64,000 nucleotides of DNA, from NCBI RefSeq assembly GCF_020905295.1, contig NZ_JAJJMM010000001.1, positions 1,922,001 through 1,986,000 of the forward strand, in the 5' to 3' direction. The notes beneath the pieces were generated by a model. It saw only the letters and a list, made by a program, of their open reading frames with translations, did not search any database and was not told the origin of the DNA. The stretch's first letter is position 1, and each line of letters begins with the position of its first letter. The position numbers were made by a program, and so were the translations under genes. The stretch is from Flavobacterium piscisymbiosum. GTDB taxonomy: Bacteria; Bacteroidota; Bacteroidia; Flavobacteriales; Flavobacteriaceae. Shown one piece after another: positions 53,121 to 60,594 of the stretch.

Positions 53121-53126
53121 CACTGT

Positions 53127-53205
53127 CTCAAAGGGGTGCTCTAAATAACGAGCTGAGATCATACCCAACGAACCTGAGCGAGTAATGTCGCTAAGGGAAA
53201 TAAAC
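53127..53205 (+). ncRNA. TPP riboswitch (thi-box)
   Basis: Conserved thi-box words occur in order: AAGGGGTGC, GAGCTGAGATCATACCC, AACGAACCTGAGC, GTAATGTCGCTAAGGGAA. The pyrimidine-sensing CUGAGA and the pyrophosphate-binding half (ACCUGA, GUAAUG, AGGGA) are both intact. It should reduce expression of the downstream TonB receptor when thiamin diphosphate is abundant. Confidence 0.95.
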
Positions 53206-53259
53206 GACAATTTTAGCGTGCACACTATATTTTGTCGTGAAACATTTATTAATTTTAAC

Positions 53260-53300
53260 AAAGAATAATTCCCCCTTTTATTCGTAATTCTTTACGAATG
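53260..53300 (+). promoter_or_regulatory. Candidate riboswitch expression platform hiding the start codon
   Basis: ATTCGTAA (53280-53287) and TTACGAAT (53292-53299) form a perfect 8-bp hairpin whose right arm contains the first two bases of the receptor ATG. An alternative pairing of AAAGAAT (53260-53266) with ATTCTTT (53287-53293) would release it. This suggests translational control; the folding itself was not computed. Confidence 0.5.
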
Positions 53301-55487
53301 AAAACTATTATTAAAAGTACTGAGGTACTAAGTTGCAAAGGTTCTAAGTCTCAAAAATTGGGCAGAACCAAATCTATTTTCTTTATTCTATTTTCTTTAC
53401 TCTATTCTCTTTCTTCTATTTCACAGGAACAAGATTCAACCAAAGTCAATAAGCTTGATGATGTTTTAGTTTCGGCGGTTCGTGTTACGACAAAAACTCC
53501 GGTTACATTTAGTAATATGGATAAAAAGGAAATTAAATTTAGAAACTTAGGACAGGATATTCCAGTTTTAATGAACTATTTGCCATCTGTTGTTACTACT
53601 TCTGATGCAGGAGGAGGAATAGGGTATACCGGAATCAGAGTCCGCGGAAGCGATGCTACAAGAGTAAACGTAACCATCAACGGAATTCCGTATAATGATT
53701 CTGAAAGTCAGGGAACTTTCTGGGTAAATATGCCGGACTTTGCTTCATCTGTAGAAAGTTTACAGTTGCAGCGTGGTGTAGGAACTTCTACAAATGGTTC
53801 AGGAGCTTTTGGCGCGAGTTTAAACATGCTTACAGATAGTTATGCTTCAAAACCAACCGGAGAAATTTCGAGTTCTTACGGAAGTTTCAATTCAAATAAA
53901 AACACGGTAAAATTCAGTACAGGTTTATTAAACGATCATTTTGAATTGGCCGGACGTTTGTCTACCATTAAATCTGATGGTTATGTAGATCGTGCCAGTT
54001 CTGATCTTAAATCCTATTTTCTGCAAGGAACTTACGTAGGAAAAACGACTTTAATTAAAGCGTTGGTTTTTGGCGGAACCGAAAAAACCTACCAATCCTG
54101 GAACGGAATTGATGCTGAAACTTTAAATTCAGATCGAACTTATAATTCTGCAGGAAAGTATAAAGATGAAGCAGGAAATGTTCATTTCTACGACAATGAG
54201 ACCGATAATTACAAACAAAACCATTATCAATTGCATTGGAGCGAATCATGGTCTGATAAATGGAGCAGCAATTTTGCTCTTCATTATACTAAAGGACAAG
54301 GATTTTATGAAAATTATAAATACAATGAACCAGTTGAAGGATACGGACCAATTCAGCCAACAAAAATGGTTGAAAATGATTTGGGAGAATTAGTTCCCGG
54401 AACAGATTTAATTCGTCAGAAATGGTTAGACAATGATTTCTACGGAACAACTTTTTCTGTAAAATACAAAGAAGAAAAGCTTGATGTTATTCTTGGCGGA
54501 GGCTGGAACAAATATGAAGGCGATCATTACGGAAAAGTAATCTGGGCAAGAAATTCTGATCTGTCGGAATTAGGCGATCATTATTATGATGATTATTCAA
54601 CAAAAACAGATGGAAATATCTTTGCAAAAGCCAACTATCAATTTACTGAAAAATTGAGTTTCTACGGAGATTTACAATATAGAAGAGTTCAGTACAAAGC
54701 AAATTCAAAAGAAACAGGAATAGTCGATGATACTTTCAATTTCTTCAATCCAAAAGCAGGATTGAATTATGAAATCAATGAAAAGAATACACTTTACTTT
54801 TCGTACGCACGCGCTAATCGTGAACCCAACAGAACCGATTATGAAGGCGGAAATGTAAAGCCTGAGAAATTAAATGATTTTGAATTAGGATGGAGATTCA
54901 ATTCAGAGAAATTTCAATTGAATTCTAATTTCTATTATATGGGTTACAAAGATCAATTGATCTTAACCGGAAGATTAGATGATGTTGGAGCGCCAATTCG
55001 TGCCAATACTGAAAAAAGTTACCGTTTAGGGTTTGAAGTAGATGCGACAATAAAGCTTTCGGAGAAATTTCTTCTTAGACCTAATTTCACTTTAAGCAGC
55101 AATAAAAATGTTGATTTAGCTGTTGAAGGACAATACTACGGAACAACAGATATTGCTTATTCGCCAAATGTGATTGCCGGAAATATTATTGTGTACAGCC
55201 CGATGGAGAGTTTACACATTTCATTATTGCAAAAATTTGTTGGAGAGCAATACATGAACAATATCGAATTGCCCGAAGCGAAGCTGGCAGATTATTTTGT
55301 AAACGATTTGAATGTATCTTACGAGATAAAACCAAAATCAGTTTTCAAATCGATTATGATTACCGGTTTAGTAAATAATATTCTGGATAAAAAATATGTT
55401 TCAAACGGAGCCATGTGGGATGTTTATCCTTACTATTATCCGCAGGCAGGGATTAATTTCCTGGCCGGACTTACTTTGAAATTCTAA
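53298..55487 (+). CDS. TonB-dependent receptor, probable thiamin uptake
   Basis: A 729-residue outer-membrane transporter. After an unusually long N-terminal region (STEVLSCKGSKSQKLGR) comes the signal helix FFILFSLLYSLSSISQ, then LDDVLVSAVRVTTKTPVTF (TonB box region). A plug domain follows (VRGSDATRVNVTINGIPYND, VESLQLQRGVGTSTNGSGAF), then a 22-strand barrel ending with GLTLKF. The TPP riboswitch in front indicates uptake of thiamin or its derivatives, as known for similar receptors in Bacteroidetes. The N-terminal codons resemble a flavobacterial intergenic repeat (ACTGAGGTACTAAGTTGC) and may be an insertion that was captured as coding sequence. Confidence 0.88.
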   Translation: MKTIIKSTEVLSCKGSKSQKLGRTKSIFFILFSLLYSLSSISQEQDSTKVNKLDDVLVSAVRVTTKTPVTFSNMDKKEIKFRNLGQDIPVLMNYLPSVVTTSDAGGGIGYTGIRVRGSDATRVNVTINGIPYNDSESQGTFWVNMPDFASSVESLQLQRGVGTSTNGSGAFGASLNMLTDSYASKPTGEISSSYGSFNSNKNTVKFSTGLLNDHFELAGRLSTIKSDGYVDRASSDLKSYFLQGTYVGKTTLIKALVFGGTEKTYQSWNGIDAETLNSDRTYNSAGKYKDEAGNVHFYDNETDNYKQNHYQLHWSESWSDKWSSNFALHYTKGQGFYENYKYNEPVEGYGPIQPTKMVENDLGELVPGTDLIRQKWLDNDFYGTTFSVKYKEEKLDVILGGGWNKYEGDHYGKVIWARNSDLSELGDHYYDDYSTKTDGNIFAKANYQFTEKLSFYGDLQYRRVQYKANSKETGIVDDTFNFFNPKAGLNYEINEKNTLYFSYARANREPNRTDYEGGNVKPEKLNDFELGWRFNSEKFQLNSNFYYMGYKDQLILTGRLDDVGAPIRANTEKSYRLGFEVDATIKLSEKFLLRPNFTLSSNKNVDLAVEGQYYGTTDIAYSPNVIAGNIIVYSPMESLHISLLQKFVGEQYMNNIELPEAKLADYFVNDLNVSYEIKPKSVFKSIMITGLVNNILDKKYVSNGAMWDVYPYYYPQAGINFLAGLTLKF

Positions 55488-55500
55488 AAAGCCTGAAAAT

Positions 55501-55540
55501 AAAAAAGCCTGAAAGTTTAAATTTTCAGGCTTTTTTTATA
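55501..55540. terminator. Terminator after the TonB receptor
   Basis: The stem AAAAAAGCCTGAAA/TTTTCAGGCTTTTTTT closes over a 7-nt loop. The left arm is partly duplicated just before (AAAAAGCCTGAAAA). It can serve both the receptor and the convergent lipoprotein gene. Confidence 0.85.
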
Positions 55541-55954
55541 TTAATTATAAACGTGAATTATGGTTCCGCTTACTTCTACACGATATTGTTTTAATGGATA
55601 TTCTTTTCCTCCAAGTCCGGTAAATAAACTATACTCTGTTTTATCGCAGGAACAAACGGCATTAATACCATTAATTGTCATAGCAATACATGAAGTCACA
55701 GCTTGATTAGGACAAGCGGCGTCAAATGCATTATAGCCACTTCCGGTATTAAAAATAATAATTCCTTTTGCTCCGTAATTAGGAACGATAACTCCATTAC
55801 TAGGAAATTTAAGATTAGAGTAAGCCGGTAAATTCATATCAACTGTCAGGTTAACAGGGTAACTTGGTATGTTTGGGTTTTTGTTACTTACGCCATTATC
55901 ACTGCAGGAGATAAGTACAGAAACAAATACGATTAATAGCCAGAATTTTTTCAT
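55541..55954 (-). CDS. Rieske-fold-like lipoprotein lacking the histidine ligands
   Basis: A 137-residue lipoprotein (FVSVLISC, Cys near residue 17) with a Rieske-type domain: GIIIFNTGSGYNAFDAACPN, later INAVCSCDKTEYSLFTGLGG and a final KQYRVEVSGTIIHVYN. In a true Rieske centre the pattern is C-x-H and C-x-x-H; here the equivalent words are CPN and CSCD, so both histidines are replaced. A normal 2Fe-2S Rieske cluster is therefore unlikely; extra Cys (TSCIAM, CSC) might form disulfides. It is convergent with the TonB receptor. The role is unknown. Confidence 0.65.
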   Translation of the reverse strand: MKKFWLLIVFVSVLISCSDNGVSNKNPNIPSYPVNLTVDMNLPAYSNLKFPSNGVIVPNYGAKGIIIFNTGSGYNAFDAACPNQAVTSCIAMTINGINAVCSCDKTEYSLFTGLGGKEYPLKQYRVEVSGTIIHVYN

Positions 55955-56046
55955 TATTTTAATAAGAATTAGTGAAACAAAAATAATTTATTTAGATTTG
56001 ATTTTTATATGATTAACATATAATTATGTACTATAAAAAATAATAG

Positions 56047-56090
56047 TATATTTGTAATACAAAATCCCGTCCCGATGGGATTTTTTGTAT
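56047..56090 (+). promoter_or_regulatory. greA promoter -7 box and leader hairpin
   Basis: TATATTTG (56047-56054) matches the -7 consensus. About 7 bp later a hairpin with arms AAAATCCC (56061-56068) and GGGATTTT (56077-56084), extended by outer ATAC/GTAT pairing, is followed by T residues, so it looks like an intrinsic terminator inside the 5' leader, about 20 nt before the greA start. Confidence 0.6.
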
Positions 56091-56109
56091 TTATATAAAC
56101 GACGAAGTT

Positions 56110-56586
56110 ATGAGTAAAGTATCTTATTATACCGCAGAAGGATTAAAAAAATTAAAAGATGAGTTGGAGCATTTAAAAAGTGTAATGCGTCCAAAGGCAT
56201 CTCAAGATATAGCAGAAGCAAGAGACAAAGGTGATTTATCTGAAAACGCCGAATATGATGCCGCAAAAGAAGCACAAGGTTTACTTGAAATGAGAATTTC
56301 TAAACTGGAAGAAGTGTATTCTAATGCAAGATTAATAGATGAATCTCAATTGGATGTTTCGAAAGCATTGGTACTTTCTAATGTAAAAATTAAGAACCAA
56401 GGCAACGGAATGGAAATGAAATATACGCTTGTTGCAGAAAGTGAAGCCGATTTAAAAACAGGAAAAATCTCTGTAACATCTCCTATTGGGAAAGGTTTAC
56501 TAGGGAAATCGGTTGGAGAAGTAGCTGAAATCACAGTACCAAACGGAGTTTTGAAATTTGAAATTCTTGAAATTACAAGAGACTAA
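56110..56586 (+). CDS. greA: Transcription elongation factor GreA
   Basis: A 158-residue protein that enters the RNA polymerase secondary channel and stimulates cleavage of backtracked RNA. The N-terminal coiled coil (about 1-75) carries the catalytic acidic tip ARDKGDLSENAEYDAAKEAQ with the Asp and Glu needed for cleavage. The C-terminal FKBP-like domain (about 80-158) has TLVAESEADLKTGKISVTSP and IGKGLLGKSVGEVAEI. Length and order are normal. A terminator-like hairpin in the leader suggests attenuation. A HIT-family gene follows after 73 bp. Confidence 0.95.
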   Translation: MSKVSYYTAEGLKKLKDELEHLKSVMRPKASQDIAEARDKGDLSENAEYDAAKEAQGLLEMRISKLEEVYSNARLIDESQLDVSKALVLSNVKIKNQGNGMEMKYTLVAESEADLKTGKISVTSPIGKGLLGKSVGEVAEITVPNGVLKFEILEITRD

Positions 56587-56603
56587 ATTATAATGTTTAA
56601 TTG

Positions 56604-56650
56604 GTTAATCGTTTATTTGTTTAACCGATTTAACGATTCAACAAATAAAC
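56604..56650. repeat. Inverted repeat between greA and the HIT gene
   Basis: GTTTATTTGTT (56611-56621) pairs with AACAAATAAAC (56640-56650), and AATCGTT with AACGATT inside it, leaving two competing stems. There is no T run, so it is a processing or repeat element rather than a clear terminator. Confidence 0.5.
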
Positions 56651-56659
56651 AAGTAAACA

Positions 56660-57049
56660 ATGTCATCAATATTTACCAAAATAGTAAACGGAGAAATTCC
56701 AGCCTGTAAAATCGCCGAAGATGATAATTATCTGGCTTTTTTAGATGTAAATCCAAATGCAAAAGGACATACGCTTTGTATTCCGAAACAAGAAATCGAT
56801 AAGATTTTTGATATGGATGATGAGTTGTATTTAGGTCTAATGAAGTTTTCTAAGAAAATTGCAATCGCTTTAGAGAAAACCGTTCCCTGCAAAAGAGTAG
56901 GAATGGCTGTTGTAGGACTAGAAGTTCCTCATGCGCACGTACATTTGATTCCATTAAACCATATGGATGAAATGCGTTTTCATGATAAAGTATCGCTTTC
57001 TAAAGAAGAATTTGAAGCTTTGGCTAAAAGTATTCAGGCGAATTTATAG
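56660..57049 (+). CDS. HIT family nucleotide-binding hydrolase
   Basis: A 129-residue protein of the histidine-triad superfamily, HINT branch. The catalytic HxHxHxx motif is VPHAHVHLIPL (near residue 97), and the N-terminal SSIFTKIVNGEIPACKIAED is typical of the group. These enzymes hydrolyse nucleoside phosphoramidates such as AMP-lysine. It follows greA by 73 bp in the same orientation and may be co-transcribed. Downstream, after the stop, lie three copies of the TGAGCGAAGTCGAAG repeat. Confidence 0.92.
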   Translation: MSSIFTKIVNGEIPACKIAEDDNYLAFLDVNPNAKGHTLCIPKQEIDKIFDMDDELYLGLMKFSKKIAIALEKTVPCKRVGMAVVGLEVPHAHVHLIPLNHMDEMRFHDKVSLSKEEFEALAKSIQANL

Positions 57050-57071
57050 TTAATTATAATTGTTATGACGG

Positions 57072-57161
57072 ATGTCAGGCTGAGCGAAGTCGTATGTCAG
57101 GTTGAGCGAAGTCGAAGCCAAGTCCTGATTGAACATAAAGGGTTTCGACTTCGCTCAACCT
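57072..57161. repeat. Cluster of TGAGCGAAGTCG repeats (two direct, one inverted)
   Basis: ATGTCAGGCTGAGCGAAGTC (57072-57091) and ATGTCAGGTTGAGCGAAGTC (57094-57113) are direct copies. GGTTTCGACTTCGCTCAACC (57141-57160) is the inverted form, so the second and third can form a long stem of about 18 bp. Confidence 0.75.
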
Positions 57162-57190
57162 CACAAAACGTTCAGAAATAAAAAAACATT

Positions 57191-57224
57191 AAAAGTGTAG
57201 TAAAGTAAAATTTGCTACACTTTT
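57191..57224 (-). terminator. Terminator overlapping the histidine kinase stop
   Basis: AAAAGTGTAG (57191-57200) and CTACACTTTT (57215-57224) form a 10-bp stem that includes the kinase stop codon. A T-rich run follows on the minus strand. Confidence 0.65.
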
Positions 57225-58363
57225 TTATTTAAAGAAATCTGAAATGTAGTTCCTTTTCCAATTTCAGAATGTAAGACTTTTATTTTTCCGCTATGATATT
57301 CTTCAACGATTCTTTTGGTAAGGGAAAGCCCCAATCCCCAACCACGTTTTTTTGTAGTAAAACCTGGTTCGAAGATGGTTTTAAATTGATTTTTAGCAAT
57401 CCCCGTTCCGGAATCTTTTACGTTTATTTTTACATGATGCGCATCTTGTTCAATTCGAAGATCTAAACTTCCTTTTCCTTTCATGGCGTCAATAGCATTT
57501 TTGACTAAATTTTCAATCGTCCAGCTGTGCAGCGTTGGATTTATCATTACCAAAACAGGATCTTTTGGACCATTGTAAGAGAAAGTAACTTGTTTAGAAA
57601 AACGTGACTGCAAGTATTCGTAAGTATGTAGTGTCTCAGCAATAATATCATGCTTTTCTAAAACAGGAACCGATCCAATTTTAGAAAAACGATCTGTAAT
57701 AGTTTGCAGTCTCTCGATGTCTTTTTCTATTTCTGTAGTTATAGATTGATCGATATCTTCTGTTTTTAATATTTCGACCCAGCCAATTAATGAAGACAAT
57801 GGTGTCCCGATTTGATGTGCAGTTTCCTTTGCCATTCCTGCCCAAAGTTTATTTTGCGTGGCCATTTTATTACTTCTGTAAAAGTTATAAATCAGTGCGC
57901 CAAATAAAAAGATGATCAGCAATAAAGCAACGGGATAATACTTAAGTTTATTAAGTAATGCCGAGTTTCCGTAATATACCTCCTGATGTTTTCCGGGAGC
58001 ATATTCAATAATTATAGGTTCATTTTCGCTTTTTAAGTTCTTTAAATACGACATTGATTTCTTTTTGTCAGCAAGAACTTCTTCTGGCACATTTACAGAA
58101 CTAATCACTTTGTTATACATAGTAAGCATAACAGGAACCGATGTATTATTGTTTAAAATGTTAAGAGGTAAATCCAGGTCAGTATTTTCATCAGCATTTA
58201 CCAGTGTTTTTTGTGCATTGGCCCAAAGATTCATCTTTAATCTTTCTTCATTTTTGAAAATTTGGAAAAAAGTATAAGTGTTCCAAAGAATCAAAGAAAT
58301 GATTAAAAAGGAAATGAAAATAATAATCCAACGAGTAGTATTTCTTCTTTCAGAAAAAGACAT
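57215..58363 (-). CDS. Membrane-bound sensor histidine kinase
   Basis: A 382-residue sensor kinase with an N-terminal transmembrane helix (about 10-33, WIIIFISFLIISLILWNTYT), a short periplasmic domain, a second helix near 140-160 (YYPVALLLIIFLFGALIYNF), and a cytoplasmic kinase core. The phospho-acceptor is His183 in KETAHQIGTPLSSL. The ATP-binding domain has the N-box WTIENLVKNAIDAM, G1 VKDSGTGIAKNQF and G2 TKKRGWGLGLSLTKRIVEEY, all intact. No response regulator gene is adjacent, so the partner is elsewhere. The signal is unknown. The 134-bp spacer upstream, toward the flavin reductase gene, holds the divergent promoters. Confidence 0.92.
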   Translation of the reverse strand: MSFSERRNTTRWIIIFISFLIISLILWNTYTFFQIFKNEERLKMNLWANAQKTLVNADENTDLDLPLNILNNNTSVPVMLTMYNKVISSVNVPEEVLADKKKSMSYLKNLKSENEPIIIEYAPGKHQEVYYGNSALLNKLKYYPVALLLIIFLFGALIYNFYRSNKMATQNKLWAGMAKETAHQIGTPLSSLIGWVEILKTEDIDQSITTEIEKDIERLQTITDRFSKIGSVPVLEKHDIIAETLHTYEYLQSRFSKQVTFSYNGPKDPVLVMINPTLHSWTIENLVKNAIDAMKGKGSLDLRIEQDAHHVKINVKDSGTGIAKNQFKTIFEPGFTTKKRGWGLGLSLTKRIVEEYHSGKIKVLHSEIGKGTTFQISLNKKV

Positions 58364-58524
58364 AAATTATTTTTTGAGGTATAAATATAACGAAATAAAC
58401 ACATTTAATATTTTATAAACGGCTAAAGATTTTTTGTTTTTAAATCTAAAACTATTTCTTTGACAAAAACGATTTCTCTACTTTTGCAGTAACCGAAATG
58501 AGATTAGGTCAAAAAGAAAATTCT

Positions 58525-59400
58525 ATGATTAGCATCGATCCTAAAGAAATTACCACAGCAAAATTGCACGGCTATCTGCAAAGCGCTGTCGGGCCAAGAC
58601 CAATTGCATTTGCCAGTACAATTAGTGCAAAAGGAATCCCTAATTTGTCGCCTTTTAGTTTCTTTAATGTGTTCAGTGCCAATCCGCCAATTTTGGTTTT
58701 TTCCCCAGCACGCCGTGTACGCGATAATACTGTAAAACACACTTTGATCAATGCAGAAGCAACTCGCGAAGTTGTGATAAATGTTGTCAATTATGATATG
58801 GTACAGCAAACCTCGTTGGCAAGTACAGAATATGCTGAAGGTGTAAACGAATTTCTCAAAGCCGGACTAACACAAATTCCGTCAGATTTGGTAAAACCTT
58901 ATCGCGTAAAAGAGTCGCCGGTGCAGTTTGAGTGCAAAGTCACGCAGATTATTCCTTTAGGAGATGAGGGCGGAGCAGGGAATTTGGTTCTTTGCGAAGT
59001 GGTAAAAATGCATATTCATGAAGCTGTTTTAGATGAAAACGGAGCCATCGATCAATATAAAATTGATCTGGTTTCGAGATTGGGAAGTAACTGGTATTCA
59101 AGATCGAATGAAGGACTTTTTGAAGTGCCAAAACCTCTTACAACATTAGGGGTTGGTGTAGATGTAATCCCTGATTACATCAGGAAAAGCAGGGTTTTTA
59201 ACGGAAATGATTTAGGAAAATTAGGTAATATAGAAGCCTTGCCTACAACGGAAGAAGTTAGTATATTTGTGAAAGAAAACTTTTCGGTGAAAGGCGTATT
59301 AAGTTCCGATGATCAGGAAAAGATACATTTAGAAGCCAAAAAATATTTGAATAAAGATGATATTTCATCGGCATGGAAAGTGCTTTTAGCAAAAAAATAG
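58525..59400 (+). CDS. Flavin reductase family (FMN-binding split-barrel) protein
   Basis: A 291-residue protein if started at the ATG at 58525 (MISIDPKEITTAKLHGYL). An upstream ATG at 58498 adds nine residues but lies only about 12 nt after a TACTTTTG promoter box (58479-58486), so the later start is preferred. The FMN-binding split barrel is in the first 200 residues: VGPRPIAFASTISAKGIPNL, SPFSFFNVFSANPPILVFSP, then NVVNYDMVQQTSLASTEYAEG. It may use NAD(P)H to reduce FMN or act on a small substrate; the C-terminal part has no assigned role. The downstream DUF3127 gene starts 29 bp after the stop. Confidence 0.85.
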   Translation: MISIDPKEITTAKLHGYLQSAVGPRPIAFASTISAKGIPNLSPFSFFNVFSANPPILVFSPARRVRDNTVKHTLINAEATREVVINVVNYDMVQQTSLASTEYAEGVNEFLKAGLTQIPSDLVKPYRVKESPVQFECKVTQIIPLGDEGGAGNLVLCEVVKMHIHEAVLDENGAIDQYKIDLVSRLGSNWYSRSNEGLFEVPKPLTTLGVGVDVIPDYIRKSRVFNGNDLGKLGNIEALPTTEEVSIFVKENFSVKGVLSSDDQEKIHLEAKKYLNKDDISSAWKVLLAKK

Positions 59401-59429
59401 AAAAGAAACAATAATTAATATAGAAGAAG

Positions 59430-59801
59430 ATGGAAGTTACAGGAAAAGTAAAAGTGGTGAACCCAGAGCAACAAGTTAGTGCTGCATTCAAAAAAAGAGA
59501 GTTGGTTGTTACCACAGATGAGCAGTATCCACAGCATATTTTGATCGAATTTACACAAGATAAATGCGATTTATTAAGTAGCTACAAACAAGGAGAGGCA
59601 GTAAAAGTTTCTATCAATTTAAGAGGAAGAGAATGGGTTAATCCACAAGGAGAAACCAGATATTTCAATAGTATTCAAGGTTGGAGAATCGAAAGATTAG
59701 CACCAGAAGGTCCTGGACAAACTCCGGCAATGCCAACTGCTGAAACTTTTGCACCAGCAACAAACTTAAACGAAGACGAACCAGACGATTTACCTTTCTA
59801 A
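59430..59801 (+). CDS. DUF3127 protein with SSB-like acidic tail
   Basis: A 123-residue protein. Residues 1-90 form a beta-rich domain (MEVTGKVKVVNPEQQVSAAF, later INLRGREWVNPQGETRYFNS) that looks like a small OB fold and belongs to the DUF3127 family of Bacteroidetes. The rest is a disordered Pro/Ala linker ending in EDEPDDLPF, which closely resembles the acidic C-terminal tip of single-stranded-DNA-binding proteins (DDLPF/DDIPF) used to recruit repair and replication enzymes. It may therefore bind nucleic acid and interact with SSB partners; this is inference. It is followed by a terminator. Confidence 0.8.
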   Translation: MEVTGKVKVVNPEQQVSAAFKKRELVVTTDEQYPQHILIEFTQDKCDLLSSYKQGEAVKVSINLRGREWVNPQGETRYFNSIQGWRIERLAPEGPGQTPAMPTAETFAPATNLNEDEPDDLPF

Positions 59802-59821
59802 GCGTTTAAAATTCAAAAAAT

Positions 59822-59875
59822 AAATTCCAAATTCCAATTCATAAAATATGCAATTGGAGTTTGGAATTTTGTTTT
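59822..59875 (+). terminator. Terminator after DUF3127, AATTCCAAATTCCAA family
   Basis: Arms AAATTCCAAATTCCAATT (59822-59839) and AATTGGAGTTTGGAATTT (59852-59869) differ at one position and are followed by T residues. It is the third copy of this terminator type in the window. Confidence 0.75.
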
Positions 59876-59952
59876 TGTACGCTTTTTAGTGCACATTAAT
59901 CGTGTAGACCTAATCAGCACTTGGAATTTAAAAAATTGGAATTTTTAAAAAC

Positions 59953-60594
59953 ATGTATTACGTATTCAACGATTTATTTTTCCCTCCCGTTTCAGAAGCC
60001 GATGAAGAAGGCATTCTGGCCATTGGCGGTGACTTAGATCCGGAACGATTAAAGTTAGCTTACAAAAGCGGAATTTTCCCTTGGTTTAATGAAGGAGATC
60101 CAATTCTTTGGTGGTCGCCGGATCCTAGAATGGTTTTGTTCTTGGATGAGTTGATTGTGTCTAAAAGTATGCGGAATATTTTGAATAGAAACCAGTTTAA
60201 AGTTACGTTGAATCAGAACTTTAAAGAGGTTATTTCGAATTGCCAGAACATAAAGCGCGATGGTCAAAACGGAACCTGGATTTCAAACGAAATGATCGAT
60301 GCCTATTGTAAACTGAATGAACAGGGAATAGCAAAATCTGTTGAGGTTTGGCAGAATGAGGTTTTGGTTGGCGGTTTATACGGAATCGATTTGGGACATG
60401 TTTTTTGTGGAGAAAGTATGTTTTCGAAAGTGTCCAATGCTTCAAAAGTCGCTTTTATTGCCTTGGTAAATTATTTAAAAAAAGAGAATTACAAACTTTT
60501 AGATTGTCAGGTTTACAATCCGCATTTAGAAAGTTTAGGTTGCCGCGAAATCGATCGTGAAGAATTTATGTCTATTATAGAAAATAAGGAATAA
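59953..60594 (+). CDS. aat: Leucyl/phenylalanyl-tRNA--protein transferase
   Basis: A 213-residue cytoplasmic enzyme of the N-degron pathway that adds Leu or Phe from tRNA to proteins with N-terminal Arg or Lys, targeting them to ClpS/ClpAP. Diagnostic motifs: EEGILAIGGDLDPERLKLAY, SGIFPWFNEGDPILWWSPDP, FKEVISNCQNIKRDGQNGTW, and VLVGGLYGIDLGHVFCGESM. The stop overlaps the start of the downstream MOSC gene by one base (ATAATGA), indicating translational coupling. Confidence 0.95.
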   Translation: MYYVFNDLFFPPVSEADEEGILAIGGDLDPERLKLAYKSGIFPWFNEGDPILWWSPDPRMVLFLDELIVSKSMRNILNRNQFKVTLNQNFKEVISNCQNIKRDGQNGTWISNEMIDAYCKLNEQGIAKSVEVWQNEVLVGGLYGIDLGHVFCGESMFSKVSNASKVAFIALVNYLKKENYKLLDCQVYNPHLESLGCREIDREEFMSIIENKE

